A DNA stretch of 13,645 bases from Candidatus Omnitrophota bacterium (GTDB taxonomy: Bacteria > Verrucomicrobiota > Verrucomicrobiia > Limisphaerales > UBA1319): NCBI GenBank assembly GCA_023473405.1, contig JAMCZD010000159.1:1-13645 (forward strand). The letters are read 5' to 3'. Both the position numbers and the translations under genes were made by a program. A model generated the notes under the pieces. The model was not told the origin of the DNA, did no database searches, and saw nothing but the letters and a program-made list of their open reading frames with translations. This document shows, one piece after another, positions 1 through 5,758 of this stretch (position 1 is the stretch's first letter; each line of letters opens with the position of its first letter).

Positions 1-81
1 GATTCGCATGGAAAGGCTGACTTCCATACCTTTGCATATTTTGCTTGCTAGGTCGATCTATTTCGGCCATAAGCATTAACC

Positions 82-936
82 ATGAAATTCCGAGTCTCGA
101 TGGTAATTCTCCTGGCTCAAATCGGTAGTTGGAGCCAGACTGTCCAATTCCTCCCATCTACTAATAAGGCGTTCAATCTTGTGCTCGCATGGACCAATGA
201 TGACGCCTATCTGGAATCATCCACCAACCTCCTTGATTGGCAATATTGTGATCTGTCGAGTATGGATGCCAGTTGGAAGGGGAATTTATTTATTCGAAAA
301 TATACGATTAACGATCCCAGATCGTCCTTGTTTTTTCGGGGCAAGCAGGTATTGGCTCCCGAGTTCCGCTCCTCGCCATTGATGTCTGTCGATGGCAATT
401 GGATTTGGCTTGGGGTCGATACGATCGGCACAATGCCAATTGCCATTCAATGGTATTCCAATGACGTTGCCCTGGCTGGCGAGACAAATTCCTTCCTCTA
501 TCTGGCTGGCTGCCGGTCCAGCGCTGGGGATTATGTGGCTATGGCCTCGAACGTTTTCGGAATGAGTACAAGTCTGGTTCAGCATGTAACTTTCCCTAAT
601 TCACTTCCACCGGTCTCTATTAACGATAGCTGCCTTTCCATGCGAATCGATAGTGGTTCTGCCCCTTTCGCCGGTTCTGGGGAATATGATATAGAAACAT
701 TCGCAGCAAACAATTTTTACCAGTTGATCGGCAATTGGCTCCTTCACATTCCCAACAGCTCCGGTTCATATTCCTATTCTGTCCTTAGCAACGATGTTTC
801 GGAAATTTTCCTTTTGGATCAACAATTGGGCCTTCTCCGGGGCACCTTGACCTTTAGTAATGTTAATTGGGGCAGTTATGATGTGCAGCGCCTTGGCGGC
901 AGTGGGTGGCAGAAGGGCATATTTATGTTGTGGTGA
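82..936 (+). CDS. Secreted Ig-like domain protein (hypothetical)
   Basis: Predicted 284-residue exported protein of unknown function. Residues 1-19 look like a short Sec signal peptide: Lys and Arg near the N-terminus, a hydrophobic VILLAQIG core, then Ser-Gln. Residues about 90-170 resemble an immunoglobulin-like module of the kind common in large verrucomicrobial surface proteins. The pattern 'IQWYSN...AGETNSFLYL...SAGDYVAMASNVFG' has the Trp of the second strand and the Tyr-x-Ala-x-Ala-x-Asn segment typical of those domains. The rest shows no motif I recognise and there is no sorting signal. The base composition is more AT-rich than the arsenic genes downstream. The start at 82 puts the signal peptide right at the N-terminus; no strong ribosome site precedes it. 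The Ig-like call is by pattern only; the gene itself is fairly secure. Confidence 0.7.
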   Translation: MKFRVSMVILLAQIGSWSQTVQFLPSTNKAFNLVLAWTNDDAYLESSTNLLDWQYCDLSSMDASWKGNLFIRKYTINDPRSSLFFRGKQVLAPEFRSSPLMSVDGNWIWLGVDTIGTMPIAIQWYSNDVALAGETNSFLYLAGCRSSAGDYVAMASNVFGMSTSLVQHVTFPNSLPPVSINDSCLSMRIDSGSAPFAGSGEYDIETFAANNFYQLIGNWLLHIPNSSGSYSYSVLSNDVSEIFLLDQQLGLLRGTLTFSNVNWGSYDVQRLGGSGWQKGIFMLW

Positions 937-948
937 TGGCCTGGTAAG

Positions 949-1497
949 ATGCAACCCCCTTTTTCTCAAATCCGGTCCGATTTGATCCATCCATGCCCCG
1001 ATTGTCATCGACAAATCAGCCGCATGGCCATCTTTTGCCCGGGTTGCGGGAGACCCTTCCGCGAGAAGAAACGGATTTTCTTCTATGTCTTCTACGGCAC
1101 GCTGAGCCTGATTGTGACTGAAATTGTCATCGGTGTCCTCCTGGTCATTTATTGGTCCAGTTTGTTCGGGGCAGTCATAAGGGGCTACCGGATCATGTCC
1201 GAGATTTCGGCGTCGCGGTCGGCGGGATCGGAGGTACCATCCGCGCCATTGGAACTTGTTCGCTATTCCTTCAGCGAGGACGGGAAAACCCTGGCCGGCC
1301 TGGTCAACAATCATGAAGACCGAGCATTCCCAGATGTCACGATCCGGTTTAGTCTCAAAAACTCGGCGGGTCAGGTCGTTGGGAAGGTGGAGGATAAGAC
1401 TCCGAAAATTGGTCCCCATCAGGATTGGGCTTTCCAGTGCCGGATAACCGATCCGTCGGTTGCGTCAGCCACCTTTTCGAGCCTGGATTTCCGGTAA
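949..1497 (+). CDS. Zinc-ribbon, single-TM protein with a C-terminal FxLYD-like domain
   Basis: Predicted 182-residue membrane protein. Cys16-x2-Cys19 and Cys30-x2-Cys33 form a zinc ribbon of the 'CPxC...CPGCG' type. A basic stretch (REKKR) and one hydrophobic segment at about residues 45-70 follow. The C-terminal part, about 95-182, has the order found in FxLYD-type domains: 'VRYSFSEDGKTLAGLVNN', then 'FPDVTIRFSLKNSAGQVVG', then a strand ending in Phe-Arg. Such proteins usually have the ribbon in the cytoplasm and the beta domain outside; the exact role is unknown. It starts 12 bases after the previous stop, so the two genes may be cotranscribed. The FxLYD assignment is by strand pattern and is moderate. 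Confidence 0.7.
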   Translation: MQPPFSQIRSDLIHPCPDCHRQISRMAIFCPGCGRPFREKKRIFFYVFYGTLSLIVTEIVIGVLLVIYWSSLFGAVIRGYRIMSEISASRSAGSEVPSAPLELVRYSFSEDGKTLAGLVNNHEDRAFPDVTIRFSLKNSAGQVVGKVEDKTPKIGPHQDWAFQCRITDPSVASATFSSLDFR

Positions 1498-1501
1498 AAT
1501 C

Positions 1502-1519
1502 TGGCAACTTTTTGGCAAC
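1502..1519 (+). repeat. TGGCAAC direct-repeat pair next to the tRNA remnant
   Basis: TGGCAAC occurs at 1502-1508 and again at 1513-1519, 11 bp apart, just after the stop of the zinc-ribbon gene and about 40 bp before a tRNA remnant. Closely spaced heptamers near a tRNA-derived core can be arm-type binding sites of tyrosine recombinases. Seven-base repeats also arise by chance, and no integrase gene is present in this window. Confidence 0.3.
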
Positions 1520-1560
1520 GCCGAGCCTTAATCTTCATAAGTGCTTGATTATCAACGCAC

Positions 1561-1615
1561 CTGCCAAACCTTCACACGGTAGGGGTCGCAGGTTCAAACC
1601 CTGCAGCGCGCACCA
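1561..1615 (+). pseudogene. tRNA-Val(CAC) 3' portion with disrupted anticodon arm; att-like remnant
   Basis: The 3' part of a tRNA is clearly readable. The parts are a T-arm of GCAGG (1588-1592), loop TTCAAAC and CCTGC (1600-1604), a 3' acceptor strand AGCGCGC (1605-1611), discriminator A, and an encoded CCA (1613-1615). Before it lie a normal variable segment and the anticodon loop TTCACAC (1571-1577) with 3' stem strand GGTAG (1578-1582). The loop gives anticodon CAC, valine. The matching 5' stem strand CTGCC is present at 1561-1565, but five extra bases (AAACC, 1566-1570) separate it from the loop. No D-arm and no matching 5' acceptor strand (GCGCGCT) are found upstream. This is therefore not a working tRNA. 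Breakage at the anticodon loop is typical of sites used by tRNA-targeting tyrosine recombinases, so it may be an attachment-site remnant. Confidence 0.7.
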
Positions 1616-1625
1616 TTATTAAATC

Positions 1626-1701
1626 GGGGTTGGACCAGAGCAAGTGGTTATGGCCCAATTACTTGTTGAATTCGATAACGATACAGAAGGCACTTGCAGC
1701 C
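1626..1701 (+). repeat. 76-bp structured repeat, left copy
   Basis: This stretch matches 10537-10612 without gaps at about 61 of 76 positions by eye. The most conserved parts are GCAAGTGGTT, ATTCGATAACG, TACAGAAGG and CTTGCAGCC. It contains the inverted arms GCAAGTG (1640-1646) and CACTTGC (1691-1697), which close a 58-nt structure. An alternative inner pairing is CAAGT/ACTTG. It lies between two tRNA 3' remnants and does not appear to code for protein. Together with the right copy it brackets the arsenic/redox gene block. It could be a dispersed structured repeat or an element end. Confidence 0.75.
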
Positions 1702-1734
1702 CCTTTTTGCCGCGCCTTTTTGCGGCACAGAATT

Positions 1735-1779
1735 TCCAGGACTGCGGGACCGCAGGTTCAAATCCTGCCCACGCAACCA
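1735..1779 (+). pseudogene. Second tRNA 3'-end remnant (possibly initiator tRNA type)
   Basis: A T-arm is visible as GCAGG (1752-1756), loop TTCAAAT and CCTGC (1764-1768). It is followed by acceptor strand CCACGCA (1769-1775), discriminator A (1776) and CCA (1777-1779). No matching 5' acceptor strand or D-arm lies upstream, and no convincing anticodon arm can be built, so only the 3' end is present. An A before the discriminator plus a TTCAAAT loop is the pattern of bacterial initiator tRNA (C1:A72 mismatch, ...CGCAACCA end). That identity is a guess; other tRNAs with U1-A72 are possible. Confidence 0.5.
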
Positions 1780-1986
1780 ATTATTCCAGGATTTTCAGCC
1801 GTGTAACCCATTGTTCTTCAGTCGCTTCTGGATGATATTCCCCAATCCTTGATTCCCTGGACGCACTGTGGCGCGCTCTGGTTCGCGCCCCGCTCTCCGT
1901 CGTCAACACCCACAGCCGGAAGAATTCCCCATCAACGGTTCGTTGCCCGGGGGGCACCTTTTCCTTTGCGATTTGTGGCAAACCGC
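1780..1986. other. Gene-free stretch between tRNA remnant and arsR promoter
   Basis: No convincing gene is seen here on either strand. Short open frames exist on both strands, but they have no recognisable domain and no ribosome site. A frame running into arsR from 1849 is open only by chance: its extra residues show no ArsR homology and lie upstream of the likely promoter. Confidence 0.5.
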
Positions 1987-2016
1987 TTGACAGGCACCCG
2001 GCCAGGATTTAATTAT
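1987..2016 (+). promoter_or_regulatory. Promoter for the first arsR operon
   Basis: A perfect -35 hexamer TTGACA (1987-1992) is followed, after 18 bp, by AATTAT (2011-2016), which fits the -10 consensus at four of six positions. Transcription would start near 2022-2025, upstream of the ATG at 2050. This position argues against translation starts further upstream. Confidence 0.55.
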
Positions 2017-2017
2017 A

Positions 2018-2035
2018 TTTCGTCAATGGGCGAAA
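2018..2035 (+). promoter_or_regulatory. Candidate ArsR operator (TTTCG-8-CGAAA dyad)
   Basis: TTTCG (2018-2022) and CGAAA (2031-2035) form an inverted repeat with an 8-nt centre, lying over the expected transcription start. A second, wider dyad uses CGTC (2021-2024) and GACG (2037-2040). A dyad overlapping the start site is where an autorepressing ArsR/SmtB protein would be expected to bind. Binding itself is inferred. Confidence 0.45.
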
Positions 2036-2049
2036 AGACGATAAATATT

Positions 2050-2415
2050 ATGCGCCAGTTTATCAACATCACCAAGGCGTTGGCGGACTCCACCCGGGTT
2101 CGGGTTTTGCTGGCCTTGCGCAAACAGAAGTTGTGCGCCTGCCAGATCACCGAGTTGTTCGGTTTGGCGCAATCCACCATGTCCAAGCATTTCTACCTCT
2201 TGAGGCAGGCGGGCTTGGTCGATTCCCGCAAGGACGGGCGGTGGGTCTATTACGCCTTGCCCGGCAAAGAGGCGTCCCCGGTCATCAAAGAGGCGCTGGA
2301 ATGGGTGCAAAGATCGCTGGCCGAGGACCAGCACGCCGCCGAAGATGCCAGGAACCTGGAGAAAATTCTCAAGCTCGATCCGACTGATGTATGCAGGAAG
2401 CAATGCGGAAGATAA
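2050..2415 (+). CDS. arsR: ArsR/SmtB-family arsenic-responsive repressor (first copy)
   Basis: Predicted 121-residue winged-helix repressor of the ars operon. As(III) binding to cysteines should release it from the operator and allow arsM and acr3 expression. The ArsR metal site is visible as Cys29-Ala-Cys31 in 'KLCACQITELF', at the start of the DNA-binding helix pair. The recognition helix reads 'AQSTMSKHFYLLRQAGLV' (40-57), and the wing is 'RKDGRWVYYAL'. A C-terminal pair, Cys115 and Cys119 ('DVCRKQC'), could supply a further thiol ligand. I chose the ATG at 2050; an in-frame ATG at 2026 would add eight residues but lies almost on the predicted transcription start. The stop is 18 bp before arsM. 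The family call is secure; the As(III) specificity rests on the CxC motif and the neighbours. Confidence 0.9.
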   Translation: MRQFINITKALADSTRVRVLLALRKQKLCACQITELFGLAQSTMSKHFYLLRQAGLVDSRKDGRWVYYALPGKEASPVIKEALEWVQRSLAEDQHAAEDARNLEKILKLDPTDVCRKQCGR

Positions 2416-2433
2416 GGATTTTGTTCCTCATTT

Positions 2434-3318
2434 ATGAAAGACGAAAAAAACGAAATGGATTCTGAAGCGGTGCGGCAAAAGGTGCGCGATGGCTATGGCC
2501 AGATCGCCCAGCAAGGGAGTGAACGGCGCGGCGGCGGAAAATGCTGCTGTGGTCCGTCCCCGGCCCAAGTCGAGAAACTGGCGCAGCACATCGGGTATTC
2601 GGCGGATGAACTTGCCGCGTTGCCCGAGGGGGCGAACATTGGACTCTCCTGCGGCAATCCGAATGCTCTTGCGGGCCTCCAACCGGGGGAAGTGGTGCTG
2701 GACCTGGGCAGTGGCGGCGGATTTGACGTGTTCATCGCCGGCCAGAAGGTGGAGGCGAGCGGGCGGGCCATTGGGGTGGACATGACGCCCGAGATGCTGA
2801 CCAAGGCGCGGAAGAACGTTGCGGCCTACCGCCAGCGAACGGGCCTGGACAACGTCGAGTTCCGACTCGGCGAGATCGAGCACCTGCCCGTGGCCGACGC
2901 CAGCGTGGACGTGGTGATCTCGAACTGCGTCATCAACCTCTCACCGGACAAACCGCAGGTCTGGAGCGAGATTGCCCGCGTACTGAAGCCGGGTGGTCGG
3001 GTGGCCGTTTCGGACCTGGCGTTATTGAAGCCGCTGCCGCCGGCTGTGGCCGAGAATGTGGAAGCCCTGATCGGCTGTGTGGCAGGGGCGGTGATGGTTT
3101 CGGAGACGGAACGGATGGCGCAAGAAGCCGGTTTGGTCGAGATCGGGCTGAACGGAAAGTCGGCTTACATTGACGGGATGGTGGACTGGCAGGACCCGCT
3201 CTACGAGAAAATCAGGACTCACCTGCCTGCCGGGACAAAACCGAGCGACTACATCACCAGCCTGGAAATCACGGCTCGGAAGCCTGCTGCAGGTTGCTGC
3301 TGTGGAGGGCAGTGCTGA
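2434..3318 (+). CDS. arsM: Arsenite methyltransferase ArsM
   Basis: Predicted 294-residue cytoplasmic S-adenosylmethionine-dependent methyltransferase that converts As(III) to methylated arsenicals. The Rossmann SAM site is 'DLGSGGG' at 90-96, followed by 'GVDMT' at 114-118. The three cysteines expected for As(III) binding are present in their family contexts: Cys73 ('LSCGNP'), Cys165 ('SNCVINL') and Cys215 ('IGCVAGA'). A Cys-rich N-terminal patch (Cys37-39, 'KCCCGPS') and a Cys-rich tail (288-294, CCCGGQC) add possible metalloid-binding thiols. The length is near the usual 260-380 residues. It sits between arsR and acr3 on the same strand, 18 bp after arsR, so it is likely induced by As(III) from the arsR promoter. 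The ribosome site is weak. Confidence 0.95.
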   Translation: MKDEKNEMDSEAVRQKVRDGYGQIAQQGSERRGGGKCCCGPSPAQVEKLAQHIGYSADELAALPEGANIGLSCGNPNALAGLQPGEVVLDLGSGGGFDVFIAGQKVEASGRAIGVDMTPEMLTKARKNVAAYRQRTGLDNVEFRLGEIEHLPVADASVDVVISNCVINLSPDKPQVWSEIARVLKPGGRVAVSDLALLKPLPPAVAENVEALIGCVAGAVMVSETERMAQEAGLVEIGLNGKSAYIDGMVDWQDPLYEKIRTHLPAGTKPSDYITSLEITARKPAAGCCCGGQC

Positions 3319-3353
3319 GGATAGGCGCCCTGAAAATCGCTCCTTTCAAACAC

Positions 3354-4442
3354 ATGAACAGCCAATCATCAACCGCCATCGCAATTCCCGCCGCCGCGCC
3401 CAAGCGTTTGGCTTTCTTTGAACGCTACCTGACCGTGTGGGTTTTGGTCTGCATGGTCGTGGGCGTGGCCTTTGGGAAGCTGCTGCCTGGCGTGACCGCA
3501 GCGCTGAGCAAACTGGAGTTCGGCCAAGGCTCGCAAGTGAACGTGCCCATTGGCATACTGCTGTGGCTGATGATCTATCCGATGATGCTGAAGGTGGATT
3601 TCAGCGCCATCGGAGGTGTCGCCAAGCGGCCTAAGGGGTTGCTGGTGACTCTGTTTGTGAACTGGCTGGTAAAGCCGTTCAGCATGGCGCTGCTGGCATG
3701 GGTGTTCATGCAACATGTCTTTGCGACGTGGATCGGGCCGGAGATGGCCAAGGAATACACGGCGGGATTAATCATCCTGGCGGCAGCACCCTGCACGGCC
3801 ATGGTCTTCGTGTGGTCGTATATCACGGATGGCGACCCGGCTTATACCCTGGTGCAGGTGGCGGTGAACGACCTGATCATGCTGGTGGCGTTTGCGCCCA
3901 TCGTGATGTTCCTATGCGGAGTGGCCAACGTCATTGTGCCGGCCAAGGTGCTGATCACCTCGGTGGTGGTGTTCATCGTCATCCCGCTGACGGCGGGCTG
4001 GCTGACTCGAACGGCGCTGCTGAAGTCGCACGGGAAGAATTGGTTCGAGACGAATTTCCTGCCGAAGTTCCATCCGGTAATGATCGGAGCGCTGCTGCTG
4101 ACCCTGGTTTTGATCTTCGCCTTCCAGGCGGAGAACCTGACCACGCGGTGGTTCGCGGTGCTGTTGATTGCGGTGCCTATCCTGATCCAGGTGTATTTCA
4201 ACTCGGGCCTGGGCTACCTGCTGATGCGATGGTTAAGAGTGCCGCACAACGTGGCGTCTCCGGGGGCGCTCATCGGCGCGAGCAACTTCTTTGAACTGGC
4301 CGTTGCGGTGGCCATCACGCTTTTTGGCGCAGGGTCCGGGGCGGCGCTGGCCACGGTGGTAGGCGTGCTGGTGGAAGTGCCAGTGATGCTGTCGGTGTGC
4401 AACTTTTGTAACCGGACCCGGCATTGGTTCGCCAAAGCGTGA
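3354..4442 (+). CDS. acr3: ACR3-family arsenite efflux transporter
   Basis: Predicted 362-residue integral membrane protein of about ten helices that exports arsenite. Family signatures are 'NVPIGILLWLMIYPMMLKVDF' near residues 63-83, and the helix with the conserved cysteine, Cys147, in 'LAAAPCTAMVFVWS'. A conserved Glu, Glu314, lies in 'GASNFFELAVAVAITLFG' of the late helix bundle. The protein has a short cytoplasmic N-terminus of about 22 residues. I start it at the ATG at 3354, which removes 20 residues that would overlap the arsM tail and show no family resemblance. It lies 35 bp after arsM and ends the first ars operon. ACR3 is clearly distinct from the 12-helix ArsB pump. Confidence 0.95.
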   Translation: MNSQSSTAIAIPAAAPKRLAFFERYLTVWVLVCMVVGVAFGKLLPGVTAALSKLEFGQGSQVNVPIGILLWLMIYPMMLKVDFSAIGGVAKRPKGLLVTLFVNWLVKPFSMALLAWVFMQHVFATWIGPEMAKEYTAGLIILAAAPCTAMVFVWSYITDGDPAYTLVQVAVNDLIMLVAFAPIVMFLCGVANVIVPAKVLITSVVVFIVIPLTAGWLTRTALLKSHGKNWFETNFLPKFHPVMIGALLLTLVLIFAFQAENLTTRWFAVLLIAVPILIQVYFNSGLGYLLMRWLRVPHNVASPGALIGASNFFELAVAVAITLFGAGSGAALATVVGVLVEVPVMLSVCNFCNRTRHWFAKA

Positions 4443-4456
4443 GATGACCAACGCTG

Positions 4457-4471
4457 CCAGAGCAGCTCTGG
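4457..4471 (+). terminator. Stem-loop after acr3 (possible terminator)
   Basis: CCAGAGC (4457-4463) and GCTCTGG (4465-4471) are perfect inverted arms, and flanking GCT/AGC can extend the stem across a one-base bulge. The hairpin begins 14 bp after the acr3 stop. It lacks a U-tract, so it may be a weak or Rho-assisted terminator or an mRNA 3' stabiliser between the two ars operons. Confidence 0.4.
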
Positions 4472-4520
4472 AGCAATCGACTTTATCCTTGATCACGCAT
4501 GGAGGGAACAAAACAGGGTC

Positions 4521-4550
4521 TTGACATACCCTTAGCGAGTTTGCTAAATT
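4521..4550 (+). promoter_or_regulatory. Promoter and ArsR operator of the second ars operon
   Basis: TTGACA (4521-4526) is a consensus -35. The -10 is TAAATT (4545-4550, 18-bp spacer) or CTAAAT one base earlier. Embedded in the spacer and -10 is the dyad TTAGC (4532-4536) and GCTAA (4543-4547), so a bound repressor would cover the RNA polymerase site. The sequence differs from the dyad in front of the first arsR, which suggests that the two ArsR proteins recognise different sites. The mRNA leader before the ATG at 4564 would be very short. Confidence 0.65.
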
Positions 4551-4563
4551 GCACCAACGTTTT

Positions 4564-4863
4564 ATGGCAAAGCTGAAACCAGCCGATTTCAAGACGCAAG
4601 CGCAGGTGTTCAAGGCCCTTGGGCATCCGGGGCGTCTGCTCATGCTCGATGAACTGTCCCGGGGCGAGCGATGCGTCTGCGAATTGGCTGACCTGGTCGG
4701 ATCGGAGATGCCGACGGTTTCACGGCACCTGTCTCTCCTCAAGAACGCGGGCATCGTAGACGACGAGAAGAGGGGCGCGCAGGTATTTTACCGGTTGGTG
4801 ACGCCCTGTGTGATGAACTTTTTCCGGTGCGTGGCGGCAGTGAGGGAAAAGTCCAGGAAGTAG
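4564..4863 (+). CDS. arsR: ArsR-family arsenic-responsive repressor (second copy)
   Basis: Predicted 99-residue winged-helix repressor, different from the first copy. Its metalloid site has Cys37-Val-Cys39 ('RCVCELADL') plus two C-terminal cysteines, Cys82 and Cys89, in 'TPCVMNFFRC'. This layout is known from a subgroup of ArsR proteins common beside acr3 genes. The recognition helix is 'EMPTVSRHLSLLKNAGIV' (48-65), and the wing follows as 'EKRGAQVFYRL'. An alternative TTG at 4549 lies inside the promoter, so the ATG at 4564 is preferred. It is the first gene after its own promoter/operator and likely controls itself and the redox genes downstream. Confidence 0.92.
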   Translation: MAKLKPADFKTQAQVFKALGHPGRLLMLDELSRGERCVCELADLVGSEMPTVSRHLSLLKNAGIVDDEKRGAQVFYRLVTPCVMNFFRCVAAVREKSRK

Positions 4864-4893
4864 GTATTGACGACCGGCAGTATGTTTTTCTTT

Positions 4894-4916
4894 TAATTCA
4901 CTCAGTTGGCTAAATT
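4894..4916 (+). promoter_or_regulatory. Second copy of the arsR2 operator half-site
   Basis: AGTTGGCTAAATT (4904-4916) matches AGTTTGCTAAATT (4538-4550) at 12 of 13 positions. It lies 15 bp before the ATG of the mini-thioredoxin gene. Its left half is degenerate (TTCACTC instead of TTAGC). A weak TTGACG at 4867-4872 could serve as a -35. This suggests a second ArsR-regulated start that gives the redox genes their own promoter. Confidence 0.45.
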
Positions 4917-4931
4917 TCGAAGGATCACCTT

Positions 4932-5162
4932 ATGCAAATTCTCGTTATTGGACCCGGATGCAGCCGGTGCAAAACCCTGGCGCAACTCACGGAAAGGGCC
5001 GTTAAGGAACTCGGCCTTACGGCGGAAATCAACAAGGTCACGGACCTCAAACAAATAATGGCTCTAGGCGTGTTAATGACGCCCGCGCTGGCGGTGGATG
5101 GTGCACTTAAAGTCGCCGGTCGGGTGCCGCCGTTGGAGGAGATCAAGAAGCTCCTCGTTTAG
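4932..5162 (+). CDS. Small CxxC thioredoxin-like protein (redox-active disulfide protein 2 type)
   Basis: Predicted 76-residue cytoplasmic mini-thioredoxin/glutaredoxin-like protein. The active site is Cys10-Ser-Arg-Cys13 in 'GPGCSRCK', directly after the first strand. The cis-proline expected to face it is Pro51 in 'VLMTPALAVDG'. The length matches the small TM0996/MTH895-type thioredoxin fold (about 75-80 residues), which occurs often beside metalloid permease genes. It likely exchanges thiols with a partner encoded nearby. A good ribosome site (AAGGA, 4919-4923) precedes the ATG. It lies 68 bp after arsR2 and just after a second operator-like half-site, so arsenic control is likely. Confidence 0.88.
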   Translation: MQILVIGPGCSRCKTLAQLTERAVKELGLTAEINKVTDLKQIMALGVLMTPALAVDGALKVAGRVPPLEEIKKLLV

Positions 5163-5305
5163 AATCAACGATGCTCACGGGGCCTACAGAGGTCGCTTAT
5201 GACAGTGCCGAACGGCAGTGCGGATGTCGCAATCCTTGGCGGTGATCCGAGAGGTTGGCGTCGCGGCGCTGCATGTGATGCGACTCGATAAGGAAAGGAA
5301 ACATC

Positions 5306-5758
5306 ATGCCAGAGTATCTCGAAACAACCGTCGGCAAGTTCACGTTCCGCGTGGCCACGGACCGGCTTTACACCGGTCAAGGCATCTGGGTGAAGCCGGA
5401 GACGAAGGGGAGCGTCCGGGTAGGCTTAGCCGATTTTCCGCAGCAGAGCAACGGCGACATCGCCTTCGCTTCGGTGAAGCCAGCCGGCACCAAATTGGAG
5501 GCGGGTGAAAGTCTGGCTGATATTGAGACCATTAAAGCGATGGTGGAGTTGCTGTCGCCCGTCGGCGGGACGGTAGTGGAGGTGAACCCGGCGCTCGATC
5601 TGCAACCGGAAATCGTCAACCAGGACCCTTATGACCGCGGTTGGCTTGCAATCATGGAAACGACGGACTTGGAAGCCGATTGCGCGAGGCTGCTCGAACC
5701 GTCCGCCTACTTCTCGGTCATGCTGGGGCAATTGCAAGAGGAACTCAAGAAGCTATGA
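5306..5758 (+). CDS. gcvH: GcvH-like lipoyl carrier protein
   Basis: Predicted 150-residue protein of the glycine-cleavage H / biotinyl-lipoyl carrier fold. The lysine for lipoylation is Lys77 in 'DIETIKAMVELLSPVGGTV', which matches the 'ES-V-K-A' turn of GcvH. The preceding 'GLADFPQQSNGDIAFASVKPAG' and following 'VNPALDLQPEIVNQDPYDRGWL' are also H-protein-like. It is somewhat longer than a typical H protein (about 130). No gcvP, gcvT, lipoate ligase or lipoyl synthase gene is in the window. Here it sits between a mini-thioredoxin and DGC-motif proteins under ArsR control, so it may supply a dithiol (dihydrolipoyl) arm rather than serve glycine cleavage. AGGAAAGGA precedes the ATG. Its stop overlaps the next start. 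Confidence 0.85.
   Translation: MPEYLETTVGKFTFRVATDRLYTGQGIWVKPETKGSVRVGLADFPQQSNGDIAFASVKPAGTKLEAGESLADIETIKAMVELLSPVGGTVVEVNPALDLQPEIVNQDPYDRGWLAIMETTDLEADCARLLEPSAYFSVMLGQLQEELKKL

Noticed and set aside
766..1419. 217-residue reverse-strand open frame
   Set aside because: It lies opposite the zinc-ribbon gene and the end of the Ig-like gene, both with recognisable domains; the reverse product has no motif.
1708..1727. TGCCGC/GCGGCA hairpin between the 76-bp repeat and the second tRNA remnant, as a terminator
   Set aside because: The T-run lies before and inside the hairpin, not after it, on the + strand, and the reverse strand has an A-run after the stem, so it does not fit an intrinsic terminator in either direction.
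1849..2049. N-terminal extension of the first ArsR in the same frame
   Set aside because: It is open only by chance: the added residues lack any ArsR resemblance, and the predicted promoter and operator lie inside it.
5199..5291. 30-codon frame (ATG at 5199 to TAA) ending just before the gcvH ribosome site
   Set aside because: It is too short, has low-complexity composition and no ribosome site; it could be chance in a 143-bp gap.
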